DNA from: Microcebus murinus
Lineage: Eukaryota; Chordata; Mammalia; Primates; Cheirogaleidae
Reading direction: 5' to 3'
NCBI RefSeq assembly: GCF_040939455.1
Contig: NC_134111.1
Location: forward strand, 55,632,501 to 55,696,500
Length of the DNA stretch: 64,000 nucleotides
Shown: piece by piece, positions 33,623-45,982 of the stretch
Numbering within the stretch: position 1 is the first letter of the stretch
Layout of the letters: the number at the start of each line of letters is the position of its first letter
Program-made: the position numbers and the translations under genes
Notes under the pieces: model-generated
Told to the model about the DNA's origin: nothing
The model's input: the letters and a program-made list of their open reading frames with translations, nothing else
Database searches by the model: none

Positions 33623-36000
33623 GTTAAAGAAGAAAATCTTGTGAGAACTAACTAAAAAATGATGACTAGTTAGAAAAGTGTGGGATAACTAATCAAGGAC
33701 TGTAGGATAATATAGAAGGAGCTAAGGGTGTGATTATAAAATCATAGAAAATAGAGCTCCAAAGGGATCCCAAAATCTTATATGGTCTGTTTTTCTGCCT
33801 ATTCCTTTGCTCTTCCACAAAAGCTACGAATGTGTCTGAGTAACGAAGGGGTTCAGGAAGGTGAAACTTCCTGAACTATTCCTGAAATATTAATCACTGG
33901 CTTCCATAGTACAGAAATGGCTGGAGGCCTTGTGCAAAATGATTTATGTGAAGTAAAGAGATCAGAAAACAGATTATAGCAGTTCAAACAGAGAATTTTG
34001 TATTGAGCAAATTTCAACTTTGGTTGACCCTCTTTCAGCTGTTTTCTCACTTTGAACATTTTCTTGGAAAAGGGATTTTATCTCTAGAATTGAGATATTC
34101 AGAATACAAGGCAAAATTAACTGGCTATAATCCCCTCATGCCCATGCTGGTTCTGGTTTTCCTTCATAGTCAAGCAAGTTCTATGTCATCATTTTTATCA
34201 GATTTCTCCCACTGATCTCAAACTTTAATGTTGCTATTATTATTATTTCATGAGAAGCAATGTATAAGGCATTTTCGCTAGTATTTTGTATTAAACAGGG
34301 TGGGGATATATGTGTTCATGCACAGTGTTGATATCTAAGGCAAAAGATTACATGTATGTGTGTTATAATTTGAGATATAGACCTGAATTATTTTACTTAC
34401 TTTATAGGGGAAATTCAGAATTAAATGCAGAGGTAATTTTTTTTGTTCTGTTAGAAAACTCTGTCCATACTGGTTTAAATGCCAGTTTCTAAAGTATGTT
34501 AGTTTTCAAATGGAATAATGAAGTAAATAAATTAAATATGTTAAATAATTGAGTATTAAATTTCCCATAATATATATTGCAAAAGAGAATAGTTTTGTAC
34601 TTGGTCAATAATGTGAATGAAAAAGAAAAGGGAAAAAAAGAGAATTGTTTTGATGGGGAAATGCAAATGTATCAGCTTTTTAGGGTAGTGTCAAAATGTT
34701 AGCAGAGCTGTATTTCCAAGGGAAGGATTTTATGAATCAAAATAAATGGTACTTGAAGTGTCATTGTGTTTATTTAACCTTAGTATACATTTTCAAAGAA
34801 ATAGAAATGGTAATGTTTTGCAATAGACATTACTGAAATGCAGTGTGACAAGAGCAGAGTTCCTTTTGATATTTCAACAGGAAATACTGAATAGCTTCCC
34901 TCTTTAGGGCTGTAGAATCCAGTTGATTAAAGGTGGAAGAGAGAAATCTGAATGCTTGAGTTTTGAAATCCCTCACTATTTAAAGTTATTCCGTTATGGC
35001 ATAGGCAACTGTGTGCTCCATCCTAGTGGCTTTTGTGTAATGGGACAATTAGGAGACATCAATATGTATAGATCTCCCTCACCTTATTTAAACTTTTTCT
35101 AGGAATTAATAATTTGGGAAAATATGGGATAGAAATGAGGAATCAAATAGAGTTGGAATTTAAAGTTGGAGAAAATATGCCCAAATTCCATGTAATACTC
35201 AACATATGCAGCCCCTGGTATTTCATTAATCCTTGTCAGAAGTTCTAAACTCAATCTTTTGATAATATAGTTCCAAACTTATAATGGAAATGGATGGAAA
35301 TATTACATTTTATTTTTTAAACTATTTTTTAGTGGACTTTATCTGTTCTGAAGTGATAATTAGTTGCTTAATAATTTTCACCAAAAACAAGGTGTTAGTA
35401 TGATAGTAGACAAAAATACATATAGAATAGACTGTCAGAGCTGTAAGGAGCTGTGTAATCATCTAGCAGCCTAGCAACCTTGTTTTACAAATAGAGACCA
35501 ACAATTTACAAATGTGAAATTGTGAATGCTGACCATGTTCCTCCAGGCACTAGATCATGTACCTTGCGTCCCATTAGTTCCCTAATAAAGTCGGAAACAA
35601 CTTACAGAGTAAGAAGGGTCCATTTCACAAGAGACCCTTTCCATCAGTGCCATGGGAAATAGGACCAGTTAGAACTAATTTCCAAATGCCTGGCTTTGAA
35701 CTATTTGGAGTGTGAGGATCTTTTTCAATATGCAAAATTTCATGGCCTTCAATGTAGTAATACATGGATTTTAATGGATTCAGTTTGCTGGAAATACTTG
35801 CTCTGTGTGTGCATTTTTGGGTCCCTTACAGTAACTGCATCATCTCCAGGGGGTCTTTGGCCCTTACATTATGATTCACTGGTAAAGACCTCAAAGAGAA
35901 TGTGAAAACTCAAGAGCATTATCAGTAGGGCACATGATTTTTTTTTTAATTTTATTTTTTCAGAGTTTTGTACTAATTATTGTCTCCATTAAACATATGT
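33623..36000. other. Mostly unique, AT-rich sequence
   Basis: I find no gene. Weak SINE-like scraps occur at 33740-33790 ('atcatagaaaatagagctcc') and 35430-35500 ('ttgttttacaaatagagacc') in the style of ancient tRNA-derived SINEs, but they are too diverged to classify. Confidence 0.3.
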
Positions 36001-36007
36001 ATGTTTC

Positions 36008-36311
36008 AGCTGGGTGCAATGGCCCATGCCTATAATCTTAGCACTTTGGAGGCTGAGGTGGGAGGATTGCTTGAGGCCAGGAATTCAAGACCAGTCTGAG
36101 CAACATAGTGAGACCCCCCCCCCATCTCTACACAAAGTAAGAAAAATAAGCTAGATATGGTGGCATGCACCTGTAGTCCCAGGTGCTCAAGAGGCTGAGG
36201 TGGGAGTATCACTTGAGTCTGGATATTCAAGGCTGCAGTAAGCTATGATTGCACCACTACAGTCCAGCCTGGACGGCAGAGCAAAACCCTGTCTCAAAAC
36301 AAACAAACAAA
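36008..36311 (+). mobile_element. AluJ-like SINE
   Basis: Two arms from 'agctgggtgcaatggcccat' to 'gacggcagagcaaaaccctg', with an ACAA-type tail. The 11-bp duplication 'atgtatgtttc' is at 35997-36007 and 36313-36323. A run of nine C's at 36114-36122 is a slip within the left arm. Confidence 0.95.
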
Positions 36312-36323
36312 CATGTATGTTTC

Positions 36324-38635
36324 TCCAGAATGACTAAACACATCCCCAAAAGTCTACACAGAACACTTGATTTAGTTCATACTGTTTTGAAGTTCCAGGA
36401 TTGAATAATTGTCCCCCAGCTGTATTAGAGGCCATTGGCTCCTTTGTGGTGGCTTTAAGTCAGAAAATTCAGGCCAGCTGTGGGAAGCGTGGCAGCCTTT
36501 CGGTGGTGAGTGTGATCTGGGGCGAGTGGCTTTCCCTGCCGCTGGCCTACATCTGATGAGACTGAAGCAGCTACTACCCTCTTAAACCTCGCCTTTTCAT
36601 TTTTGTTCTCTTTTCCTCTCTTCTCTCTCTTCCTTTTTTCCTTCCTCTGTATTGCTCTACAGATATTTATCGAGCATCATGAAGCTTTGAGAAGATTACA
36701 GACTAGTGGGTAAAACATATGTCTGAAAAAATTTGCAGAAATCTCTAATTGCAAACTGTGATAAATGCTAAAACAGAAACGCAGGTGCTACAAGACTGCG
36801 AAACACAGAGATGGGGCCCCACCCGCAGGATCAGAGAACACTTCCCTGGGGAGCTGACAGTTGGGCTGAATTGGGATTCACTAGATGATAAGGAAAGGGA
36901 AAGAAGTGTGTTCCTGGTAGAGGGAACAGAATGTGCTTCAGGAAGTAAAAGGAAGAGTGACAGTGGGTTGGGATGAGGCGAGGGAGGGAGCAGGGGCAGA
37001 TCCCGCTGAGGTTTGTGGGGCCTGGTGAGGACTCTGGTCTCAATCCCAGGAGGACCACACTGAGCCCAGTGAACTGTTGGGGCCCCATATCTGTGTGTTG
37101 CTTATTTTGGGGGGATAACACTAACCGTACAGCTCTTTATTGACCCATTACAACCTGGAGCGGGACTTCCCACAATGGCAGCCAGGATGATACCTTATAA
37201 CTGACAATGGGCGGAAATCTCAGGAGAGGACAGGCAGGGGAGTTCTGCAGGACTACAGATCCTCTCTTTGGATATCAGTTAAAAAACCAAACAGAAACCA
37301 GTTCCGTTATGTCAGCATGCTCCGTTGTGGAAGCCACAGGGCTTGTGGTTGACCAGCTTGCTCCGTCTGTAGGGTGGGCACGGCTCTCGTGAGGGAGCAG
37401 ATGGCCTCGGTTGCTCGGATGCTCAGGTCAGCAGGAACGTGAACACAAACCCTTAACACACCAAGGGAGGCCCAGACCTCGAAGTACAACCCTCACAGAC
37501 TCACGACTCCAGGTGATAACAGGTGGCTTCAAGAAACATGTAAGAACTGCTGTATGCAACAAGACCACAGAAAAGAAAATTATGAAACAAAGCCGTCCAC
37601 ACACAGTTCTTTCAACTTGCTCCTATTTGTGAGAGCAATTGTAGCTATTGTTAACTACATTCAATTGCGAGACGCACGCTCTTTTCTGGGTCTTTTAAAT
37701 CTTTTCCTCGTTAGTGACCCTTAGAAAAGTCACACTTCAACAACAAAAAAATAGATATTGGGAGATGGGTAAGACTGGCATCCTCTGTGTCATTTTCAAG
37801 GGTATTTTCTGGGCAAGTTGATACATATGGTGTTGGCGGGGCTGTGGGCATTGTAGGAAGAAAGCCAGAGAGGCATGGCTATTTGTTTTTGCCAACGTAG
37901 TGCAAGCTGTCAAAGCAAGGTTTGTCATTTTCCCTTCAATGACATGAGTCTATCTTTTATCTCCTTACTTCCCCCACTTCTTTCCCATATTCCTAAGCTC
38001 TGTCATAGGATGAAAAGTTTAATATAAGAAAACTGAGCCTAACAAAAACCATATCCAACGCTGTCCTGGTAGACACAGCATATGTAAGGATAAGCCACGT
38101 AGAATCCAAGTAAGGGATTTGCAGATCTGCAGGTTTCATAGGGGGCAAAGAAAAGTGAAAACCTGGGGAAAAGAACATTGGCCAGGAGACAGGAGGCTGG
38201 GAAAAGGACTAGGGTACGATAGGCTCGAGGGCTTGCTGTGAATAAGACACTGGGCTGGGCATCTAAGGGTATAAAATGGTTTGCAACAACCAACGAATTT
38301 ACATTTCACGTTGAGGTCAGCTGTAAATTTAAGCAACATATAAAATGTCAAGTAATTGAAGAAAAGAACAGGTGAGGTATCAGAAGGTGGTATACGATTT
38401 ATTGCCAAAAGAGTAGTGCTACCAGTGAAGTGATTTTCTCTAGAAGCATCCAAACTCCTTAGTGATGAGGACCACACAGGGTGTGCTTGCAGTGTTCAGC
38501 ATAGTGGTAGACATTCGGTAACTACTGGGATGAATGAATGGATGAATGATTCATGGCTGGGGAACACTAAAGATTTTAAAGTAAATATGGTGTTTTTTGC
38601 TTATTTAGATTTTTTTTAAAAGCATACTTTATGTA
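36324..38635. other. Mixed unique sequence
   Basis: Contains a CT-rich tract (36600-36650), a possible ancient dispersed-repeat fragment at 36880-36960, a CpG-bearing stretch around 37200-37500, and several short frames on both strands (up to 113 codons, minus, 38136-38477) without domains. No exon structure is convincing. Confidence 0.3.
36880..36960 (+). repeat. Unassigned ancient dispersed repeat
   Basis: 'ttcctggtagagggaacaga' followed by 'gcttcaggaagta' is a recurrent mammalian motif whose class I cannot state. Related pieces occur at about 42500 and 44010. Confidence 0.35.
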
Positions 38636-38649
38636 CATTAACCTATGTA

Positions 38650-38995
38650 GATCTTAAATGGAAGTGCAGTTTTTTTCTATCTACATCTGTACCCAAAACC
38701 ACCTCCAGAGGAAGATACAGAACATTTTCCAACACACCAGAAGGTTCTCTCATGCCCCTTCCAATCTATATTGCCCAGCGGTAATTGCAATTCTGACTGC
38801 TGTTACCACACATTGATTTAACCTGTCTTTTAAATTCATACAAATGAAATTATACTGTGGTCCTATTTTTATGTTGAGATTCTTCCATGTTGTTGCATGC
38901 TACTGCATGTATCAGTAGATCCTTCTTTTTCATTTCTGTACATTATTCCATCGTATGAATATTCCACAATATTCTGTTCTTTTATTTTTCCCTGA
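38650..38995 (-). repeat. L1M fragment, antisense
   Basis: 'agatacagaacattttccaa', 'ttctctcatgccccttccaa', 'ttcatacaaatgaaattata' and 'tcttccatgttgttgcatgc' reproduce the antisense L1M 3' UTR. Confidence 0.75.
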
Positions 38996-38999
38996 AAAT

Positions 39000-39490
39000 G
39001 AGGACATTTATCCTTCCTCTTAACCAGAAGGAGTAAGGTAGGTCCACACCTGGGTTAGTACAGTGACTCAGAGATGGCAGCAGGGGACATCTCTGTCCAT
39101 TTTTCTCCTTCATCATCCTTAGCATGTTGGCATCCATCTTGGAACTTTTGTCTCATTGTCCTAAGATGGCCTCCAGCACTTTCTGCATGATTGTGCTCAA
39201 TCTACAGCTTCATGTTCACACTGAGGGCATGCTTTTTTGGTCCATATTGCTTTGTGTAGATCTTCTCTTGTGTGTCATTCTTGGCAGGTTATGGTATAGC
39301 TCTCCATTCACTTAACTATTCTTTAATATGATTTACTAGTTTATAACAAAGGATACAATTCAGGAAGAGCCAGATGGAAGAGATACATAAAACAAAGTAT
39401 GGTAGGGGTGGGGGGACGAGGAGAGCTTCCATGCCTTCTTTGGATGCACTACTCTCCAAATACCTTGTTGTGTTTGCCAACCAGGAAGCC
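39000..39490. other. No recognised feature
   Basis: Unique sequence between two L1M-like pieces. Confidence 0.3.
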
Positions 39491-39509
39491 CCCACAATGT
39501 TCTATTCTT

Positions 39510-39815
39510 TTTTTTTCTTTTCTTTTTCTTGAGATAGGGTCTCACTCTGTTGCCCAGGCTGGAGTGAAGTGGCATGATCATAGCTCACTGCAACCTTGAA
39601 CTCATGGGCTCAAGCAATCCTCCTGCCTCAGCCTTCCAAGTAGCTAGGACTGTAGGCAAGCACTACCACACTTGGCTGCTTTAAAAAATTTTTGTTGTTG
39701 AGATGGGGTCTTGCTGTGTTGATCAGGCTGGTCTTGAACTCCTGGGCTCAAGCAATATTCCCACCTCCGCCTCCCAAGGTGCTGGGATTATAGGCATGAG
39801 CCACCACACTTGGCC
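39510..39815 (-). mobile_element. AluJ SINE, antisense
   Basis: The T-rich 3' tail at 39510-39530 leads into 'gagatagggtctcactctgt' and both arms follow to 'gccaccacacttggcc'. An exact 15-bp target-site duplication, 'caatgttctattctt', is at 39495-39509 and 39816-39830. Confidence 0.97.
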
Positions 39816-39839
39816 CAATGTTCTATTCTTAATGAGTTA

Positions 39840-39890
39840 GTTCAAATTTGGGCAACTATAAATAAAGCTGCTATGAACATTCCAAATTTG
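39840..39890 (-). repeat. L1M scrap
   Basis: 'tttgggcaactataaataaa' and 'gctgctatgaacattccaa' match antisense L1M. This probably once continued the pieces left of the Alu. Confidence 0.6.
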
Positions 39891-39891
39891 T

Positions 39892-40072
39892 CATTGGATA
39901 CTTACTGCATGCCAAGTACTGTTGTTTAATCCTCGGTACCACCCTATGAAGTGGGCACTCTTAATAGCCCCATTTCACAAATAAGGAAATCTCAGGACAG
40001 AAAGGAGGCGTACCTTTCCCAAGCTCACACTGCTAGAGAAGGGCAGAGCAGGAATGTGAACCTAGACGGTTT
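39892..40072 (-). repeat. MIR SINE, antisense
   Basis: 'tactgcatgccaagtactgt', 'accctatgaagtgggcactc', 'ccccatttcacaaataagga' and 'caagctcacactgctagaga' follow the MIR order. Confidence 0.85.
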
Positions 40073-40354
40073 TAGAGACTGGGATCTTCATCACTCACTG
40101 CATGGCAGCTGCCAATTAGTTGTGGTGCTTTGAACTTTTAAATTCATCGTCTTTATTTCTAGGTGCTTCATAAAAGTTAAAGATGAACATTTCAATGATT
40201 TTTGCACATCATTTCTCCCTGAGATGGCAAATTTGTAGTCTGAAGAAAGTATGATGTATATAGAGGTGTTAGAATAATCCATAGGTCTCAGTTCTGCTAA
40301 AAAAAAAAAAAAAATTAATATGGTATTAGCTGATCTGTTAGAAAGTCTGCAGTG

Positions 40355-40555
40355 CTAGGTCCTGAACATATATTATTTGTAATTTCCAAAGCTAATAAGG
40401 CCAGATCCCCATTTAGCAGATGAGGGTATCTGGGATCAGATAGGCTGAGTAACCTGCCTTGGGTTTCATAGCTAGAAAACATCAACACTGGGATTTGAAC
40501 CAAGCCTGTTGAACCCCAAGACTGATGCTGTCCTTCCACGGTACCAAAGGCTTCC
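40355..40555 (-). repeat. MIR SINE, antisense
   Basis: 'ccccatttagcagatgaggg', 'taggctgagtaacctgcctt', 'gggtttcatagctagaaaac' and 'actgggatttgaaccaagcc' show core and head. Confidence 0.85.
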
Positions 40556-42480
40556 ACTTGTGTCCAAAGGAAGCTCTCAGTTTCAGGGAAATTGCAGTTA
40601 TGTGATAATGTTGGCCCCATCCATTTTTTTCTTCTCAGTCTATGACATCAAATTACATTTCCAGAAGAACATCTTTGAATTATAATGGATGGCATTGTTC
40701 ACTGTCTCAACAGTTTAAAATTTATTTCGATTTTACTGCCAATACCATCTATCTAAATACAGGAAGCTTTAGTCATAAGAATGCTAAGATGCCTGATTTA
40801 GTTGTTAAATTTTGTTGTGTTCTAATGAGCAAACAAGTTAAGTCACTGTGGAAACCAAATGGAAATCCAGATGAAGACAGATACAGCAAGAAGCCTAAGA
40901 AATGGTGCAGTTTGACATACTGTAATTAAAGTAGCCTAATAGGTAGAAGAGACTGACTCAAAGAGATTCTCATCCAGCATTATTCAGTTAAGCCATATAT
41001 GAAAAACAATGCCTATTATATAAATGTTATACTTGTTTTGGTCTATTTTATAATTTCAAAACATTGCATAATTTATGGCAGTACCACTAACAATGTTAAA
41101 TGTAATTTATTAGTAGTATTTAGCATTATTTTGACCTCAGTTTGTGCATGACCGATATGTTTATACTTTAAAGAATATACATAGCAGTTATTTTAAAGAC
41201 TGAGTCAGTTAAAACACTCAGTCTTCTGCTGCTTGCTCAAGGATTCGGTTGCCATTCCAGTAATCCAAGAGACACTAGAAATGTGATATTGGAGACTGAA
41301 TGTTCCAGATGTCATTGATATGAAAACCATACCAGATACAGAACCCAACAGAAGATTTCCCATATGCGCAACTTGAGTTAAGACATCCCTGTAAGAGTCT
41401 GTTCTTTCGTGTGGGTTTAAGACTTAGATTATCTATTCTTTCAGGATGTGAGGCTTAGGAAAATTACGTATGTTGAACAGTGCATATTCAAACTCATTTT
41501 TATAACAGTTTGTGAACCTAGTAGACAGAGAAATGTCATTTGTGCATATAGGACTGCAGACGTGGGTAGCTTTCCAGTGGTCTGGCAAGAACATACTGAT
41601 CAGCTTAGTCCTGGAGCTTCATGTAAGAGTGAAGTCGGCCTCCACTATGTGATCCAATAAGCATTTCAATTTGTGTGGGACTTGTGAACTTCTGCCCAAG
41701 TAGTATCAGATTGCCATGCTAAAGGTTCTTTTGTTAATCTTTCCCTATCTAGGCACTTTTGGGCTCTGTTATCAGATTCTCTGATTTTTGCATTTTGGCC
41801 CTTGGATATTTAGAGGTTAAGGCATATTTCTTTATCCAAAGCACAGAGGCAAGATGTATTTTGAGTTTGCAGTAGGAAAAAGACAGGACTAGCTATCTTA
41901 CGATTTATCTAACTTGGAAGTGTATTATCAGTTACATGAATGGGGGGAATCTTTTAATGCACCACTCAGTAATTGAAAAATCATTGCATGATGAATGTAA
42001 ACAGTGGTTTCTTTGCCCTGGGAGTAGCATTAAAATTATCTTCTCTGTTTGCTTCACAAGTAAACAAGTCTTGTTGCATATTTTTTAACTAAAGCCTTAC
42101 TTCAGCAAAGCTTGTCTGAGTGCATGTACGTTCCCATTTGGTTTAAATGATCTTTGGCATCCTTCTTGCAAACTTTAGTAAAAATCATGAGCCCCTGCCA
42201 CTTGCAGATGTGTCCGTGGTGCAGGGGAGCTTGCAAAGATGGAGTAGATGTGGACACTGCCCTCAAAGGGCATCCCGTTTTTTTTTTTTTTTTCCAACCC
42301 CTTGGTCAATTTGCATAAGAGCATCTAGTCATGTCGGCAACTCTGATCAAGATGGACTGAGGAAGGTTTCAGAGGTGCCAAGTGAGGATTAGGAAAGTTA
42401 AGAACTTGGACAATTACTTCCACTGGGCCATAGGGAATGGCTTCATATCATCCAGACAGGGCCTAAAAAGGAAGTATGGG
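40556..42480. other. Unique sequence
   Basis: A 95-codon plus frame (40642-40929) is Lys/Asn/Ser-rich at its end but has no family I know. A T-run lies at 42279-42292. No repeat is identified with confidence. Confidence 0.3.
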
Positions 42481-42680
42481 ATTTAGACTTTGGAGATGTA
42501 AGAAGGCTGTTCTAGGTAGAGGAAACAAGGAGTGAGCAAAGAGTGGGTATGATTGGGGGAATTGCAAGAAGCTCTGTTTGTTTGAAGATTTCAAGAAGTG
42601 TATCATAGAAGAGAAAATTGGAAAGTTAGTTAGGGTTAGATCATGGAGGACCTTTAATACTAGGCTAAGGAATTTGAGCT
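42480..42680 (+). repeat. Unassigned ancient dispersed repeat
   Basis: 'ctgttctaggtagaggaaac' and 'gttagatcatggaggacctt' then 'taatactaggctaaggaatt' match the same widely dispersed motif as 36880 and 43920. The class is uncertain. Confidence 0.4.
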
Positions 42681-43510
42681 TCGTTCACTTGTTCTTTAGT
42701 TTTCAATATTCACCCAAGTATTCTAACCTAAGGTCTGATTATTATGCCATCAATAAAGAATAAAGTGGTTCTTTGGGCAGTTTTTTGGGGAACAAAAAAT
42801 ACTGTTTACACCACTGCAATCAATATTTACGGTATGGGTCAAAATAGCCTTTTTTGGCTGAAAGTTTTTGACAGAGGCAGTTCCAAAAATGTCAGATAAC
42901 CATATTACTCAGATAAAAGTCAGCTACAGCATACAGCATGCATTTATTTTGACTCCTCCTTAGGTTCAGTGATGTTAGGTTCTACATTTCATAGCTTTCT
43001 TCTCTTTTGGCCAGGTGGGCGGTGCTAATACCTAATAGCCAATTTCTCTGGCAAACAAGATACCAGGTTGTTTGAAAGCTGAGTCATTAAGCTCCTTTAT
43101 CTTTCTTCCCAATTAACTACTTAGCATTTTCCCCTCATTTTGAGTGCTTGGTAAGCAAAGAGGTGGCCATTGATTTACTGTCCAGTGGAGAGCAGATCTG
43201 GCTTTTTTCTATTCAAAGAAATTATTTCAGTGCACCTATGGTGTGCCTTGGAAATACTCTGAGCCGGTATTTTTAGCTAGTGGAGGCTAATAGAAGAATT
43301 TTATCAGATAAACTTGAAACACTTTTTTTCCCCCATCCCTGGTGGTAGGTAACTGAAACACTTCAGTTGATAAAAGCGTTAGTAAACAGGGCCATCTTTG
43401 TTGGTGTTCTCTGGCTAATTAATTCAGTTGACTAAAGCTTGAGGCCTATGTGGGCAAGGTCAATTAGTTTTCCTCTGTGATTATCTCTTGCAATCTTTAT
43501 TCCTGGCTTT
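42681..43510. other. No recognised feature
   Basis: Unique AT-rich DNA without gene signals. Confidence 0.3.
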
Positions 43511-43529
43511 CAATAGTTTGAAACTATTG
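43511..43529. repeat. Perfect 9-bp-arm palindrome
   Basis: caatagttt / aaactattg around a single G. It is small and of unknown meaning. Confidence 0.85.
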
Positions 43530-43544
43530 AAACACATATAGTTT

Positions 43545-43738
43545 TAAGTGCTATATGTATATAAACTAATTTAATCCTCAGAATAATCCTAAAAATGTAC
43601 TATTACTCTCTCCATCTTTACAGATCTTAGAACTGAGGCACTGAGAAGCTATGTAACTTGCTCAGGGTCACATTACTGGTCCTTGGCAGAGCCAGGATTT
43701 GAACCTAGGCAGTTAGGCTCCAGGGTCTTAACTATTGA
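43545..43738 (-). repeat. MIR SINE, antisense
   Basis: 'taatttaatcctcagaataa', 'acagatcttagaactgaggc', 'taacttgctcagggtcacat', 'gccaggatttgaacctaggc' and 'ggctccagggtcttaac' form a nearly complete MIR. Confidence 0.9.
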
Positions 43739-43914
43739 TCTCATTAAAACCCAGGACACCAGTAAGGATCTACATAGATTTATTTAAGTAAACATAATGT
43801 GTGTAAATACTTATGACTACTCTTTCAGTGTGAAGCTTTGTATTTAAGAACTTTCAGACCTATGTTACAAGATACAGACACCAGAAATCTATTTAGTGTC
43901 CCTTTTTTTGGTCC

Positions 43915-44100
43915 ATGCCTACGTGGGCAAGGCTTCACAGAGGTGGCATTTGAGACCTAAGCTGGGACTTAAAGAATGCTCAAGTGTTCGACAGGCAGAG
44001 ATGAGCAGGCAAGCATACCAGGTAGAGGAACCCGTGCAAAGGCTGGGAGAGGTGAAACAGTTAGTTTCGGATACAGAGTGTGTAGACTACTCTGCCATTT
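43915..44100 (+). repeat. Unassigned ancient dispersed repeat
   Basis: 'ggtggcatttgagacctaag', 'ctgggacttaaagaatgctc' and 'ccaggtagaggaacccgtgc' match the motif family at 36880 and 42480. A 68-codon frame across it has no meaning by itself. Confidence 0.4.
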
Positions 44101-44754
44101 AAGATTACAGATTGCACCCTGCTGAGCAGTTTAACACTTGTCCTCTAGGACAGTTTCCATGATTCTTTTTTCTTTTTTTTTTTTAATCACAAGTACCCAA
44201 ATTTTTGTATCCAATTTTCAGACACTTTCCAGAGTCTCTGAAACTTACTCAGGTTCATAGACCCTTTTCTCCAAGCAATAAAGAATAATTGAGCAAGAGG
44301 AAAACACAACCAAATATACATTTTAAGAAAGGTGACTCCGATGACAATGAAAAATGGCTTGGAAAAGAGAATGGGAGCAGAGAAATGAAATGATAATGAA
44401 AAATAACTGCAGTTTCTAGTGTGGCATAAGGATAGGTAGTGATGGCATTGGGTAAGGAATACAAGGAGAGGAAAGGGGTAAGGGAAGAAAGATAATGGGC
44501 TTGATTTTAAGACACATTGAGTTTCAGGTACCCATGATGTATTTCAATGGAAATGGCCAGAAGGCAATTGGAAATGCAACCTGGAAAAAAGTCAGCACTG
44601 AGCAGAGGAGTTTAGTAGTCTCTAGCAAATGGTAGGTTTGAGTCCTTGAAGTGAGACAAGGCCACCCAGGAGGAGCCAAAAGGGGTGAAAAAAGGACAAA
44701 AAAAAGAGGAAACCAATAAGGCTTACATGGGCATAAGAAATTCAGGGAGCAGTA

Positions 44755-44932
44755 GCAGCATTCTAGGTCTAGAGAGCCTCCTGTGTGCCAGGACTGTTCT
44801 GATTACTTTGCATGCATTAATTTGCTTAATCCTCAAACAACTCCTTGAAAGAGCCACATTTTACAGATGAGGAACCTAAGGCACATAGAGGTAACGTAAC
44901 CTGCACAAAATCATAGAGCTAGTAAGTCACTT
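44755..44932 (-). repeat. MIR SINE, antisense
   Basis: 'tcctgtgtgccaggactgtt', 'tgcttaatcctcaaacaact', 'acattttacagatgaggaac' and 'tcatagagctagtaagt' follow the MIR order. Confidence 0.85.
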
Positions 44933-45600
44933 TCAATAATGGTAAATTAATGGTAGCATCATTAAGCAGATATAACTGAGTTAAGACCATTTTTTTTGTT
45001 ATAATTCTTTTATAGATTTAAATGTAGATTAGGAAGTTTAATAGTATTCCTTACTTTTCCCCTGCTATATCAAGTAAATATAGTATGATCATTAGAATTC
45101 ATAAGGGACACTTTCATAAATTTTCAAATTCCCTGGCTTTCTCTCTTGCAAATATTCTTCCAAAATTCATGCATTTCTTAAACATTTTTACATAATAGAT
45201 TAAGCTTTCCCTAAAGTTTTCTCTCAATTAATGAGCATTTTTGGCATTGGTTGGAACATCCCCTGAAATGGTTTCATTAGTCACATTTTTTTTATATTTC
45301 CACATTGAAAAAAATGTTGAGCTGTCTTAGCAGTGATTAGAGATACCACTAAATTTTACATTTTCTTTATAAATTCCCCCAAACTTTTCTTGTCTTCTTG
45401 AATCCATCACTTCCTCAGAACCTCTTCATTTTGTTTTTGCTTTTATCACTGCACTAGAAGTGGAGTTTTTGTTTGTTTGTTTTTGTCGTTGTTGGAACCC
45501 ATTTTCTCATAGTAATTTTTCTTATCAGTTCATCATAGTTGTGCTCATTGAGAAGCAAAGAACAATGAAACCACATCAAGATGCCACTCCTGGACTATAA
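44933..45600. other. No recognised feature
   Basis: AT-rich unique DNA. A GTTT repeat of four units is at about 45468-45484. Confidence 0.3.
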
Positions 45601-45607
45601 CGCTAGG

Positions 45608-45832
45608 CAGGGGTCAGCAAACTACAATAGGTGGCCCGCCACTTTTTTGTGAATAAAGTTTTACTGGAACACAGCCATGGTCATGCATTTACATATCATC
45701 TATGGCTGCCTTCCTGCTGCGAGAGCTGAGTTGAGTAGCTGCATCGAGTGGTAGACTGATAGTTACTGATCTGGATGATACTGATCTGGATAATTACTGG
45801 ATCTGGAAGAAGGTTACTAACTCCGCTCTACA
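45608..45832 (-). mobile_element. hAT-type MER fossil with internal tandem copy
   Basis: Starts 'caggggtcagcaaactacaa', continues 'gtgaataaagttttactgga', 'acacagccatggtcatgcat' and 'tatggctgccttcctgctgc', and ends in a degraded 'gttactaactc'. It is the same family as 24594 in reverse. A 15-bp unit 'actgatctggatgat' is duplicated at 45765-45779 and 45780-45794 (14 of 15). Confidence 0.8.
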
Positions 45833-45942
45833 GCATATTCCTTTTAGAAGACTAGGATATGTCCTAAGCATGTTTACAGTGCTATAGAGTTAATAGAGTT
45901 CTTACTTGTTATAAAATTTTATTCAACTGAAAAATAAAGTGG

Positions 45943-45982
45943 TTTATTCTTTGGATATAAATATTTATTCTTTGGATATAAA
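45943..45982 (+). repeat. Local tandem duplication, 21-bp period
   Basis: 'tttattctttggatataaa' occurs at 45943-45961 and 45964-45982 with no mismatch over 19 bases. Confidence 0.95.

Noticed and set aside
36114..36122. C run as a structural motif
   Set aside because: It is a slippage expansion of the ordinary 'gagacccc' part of an Alu.
36030..36230. Minus frame ending in 'GLEFLASSNPPTSASKVLRL'
   Set aside because: This is the familiar antisense Alu peptide.
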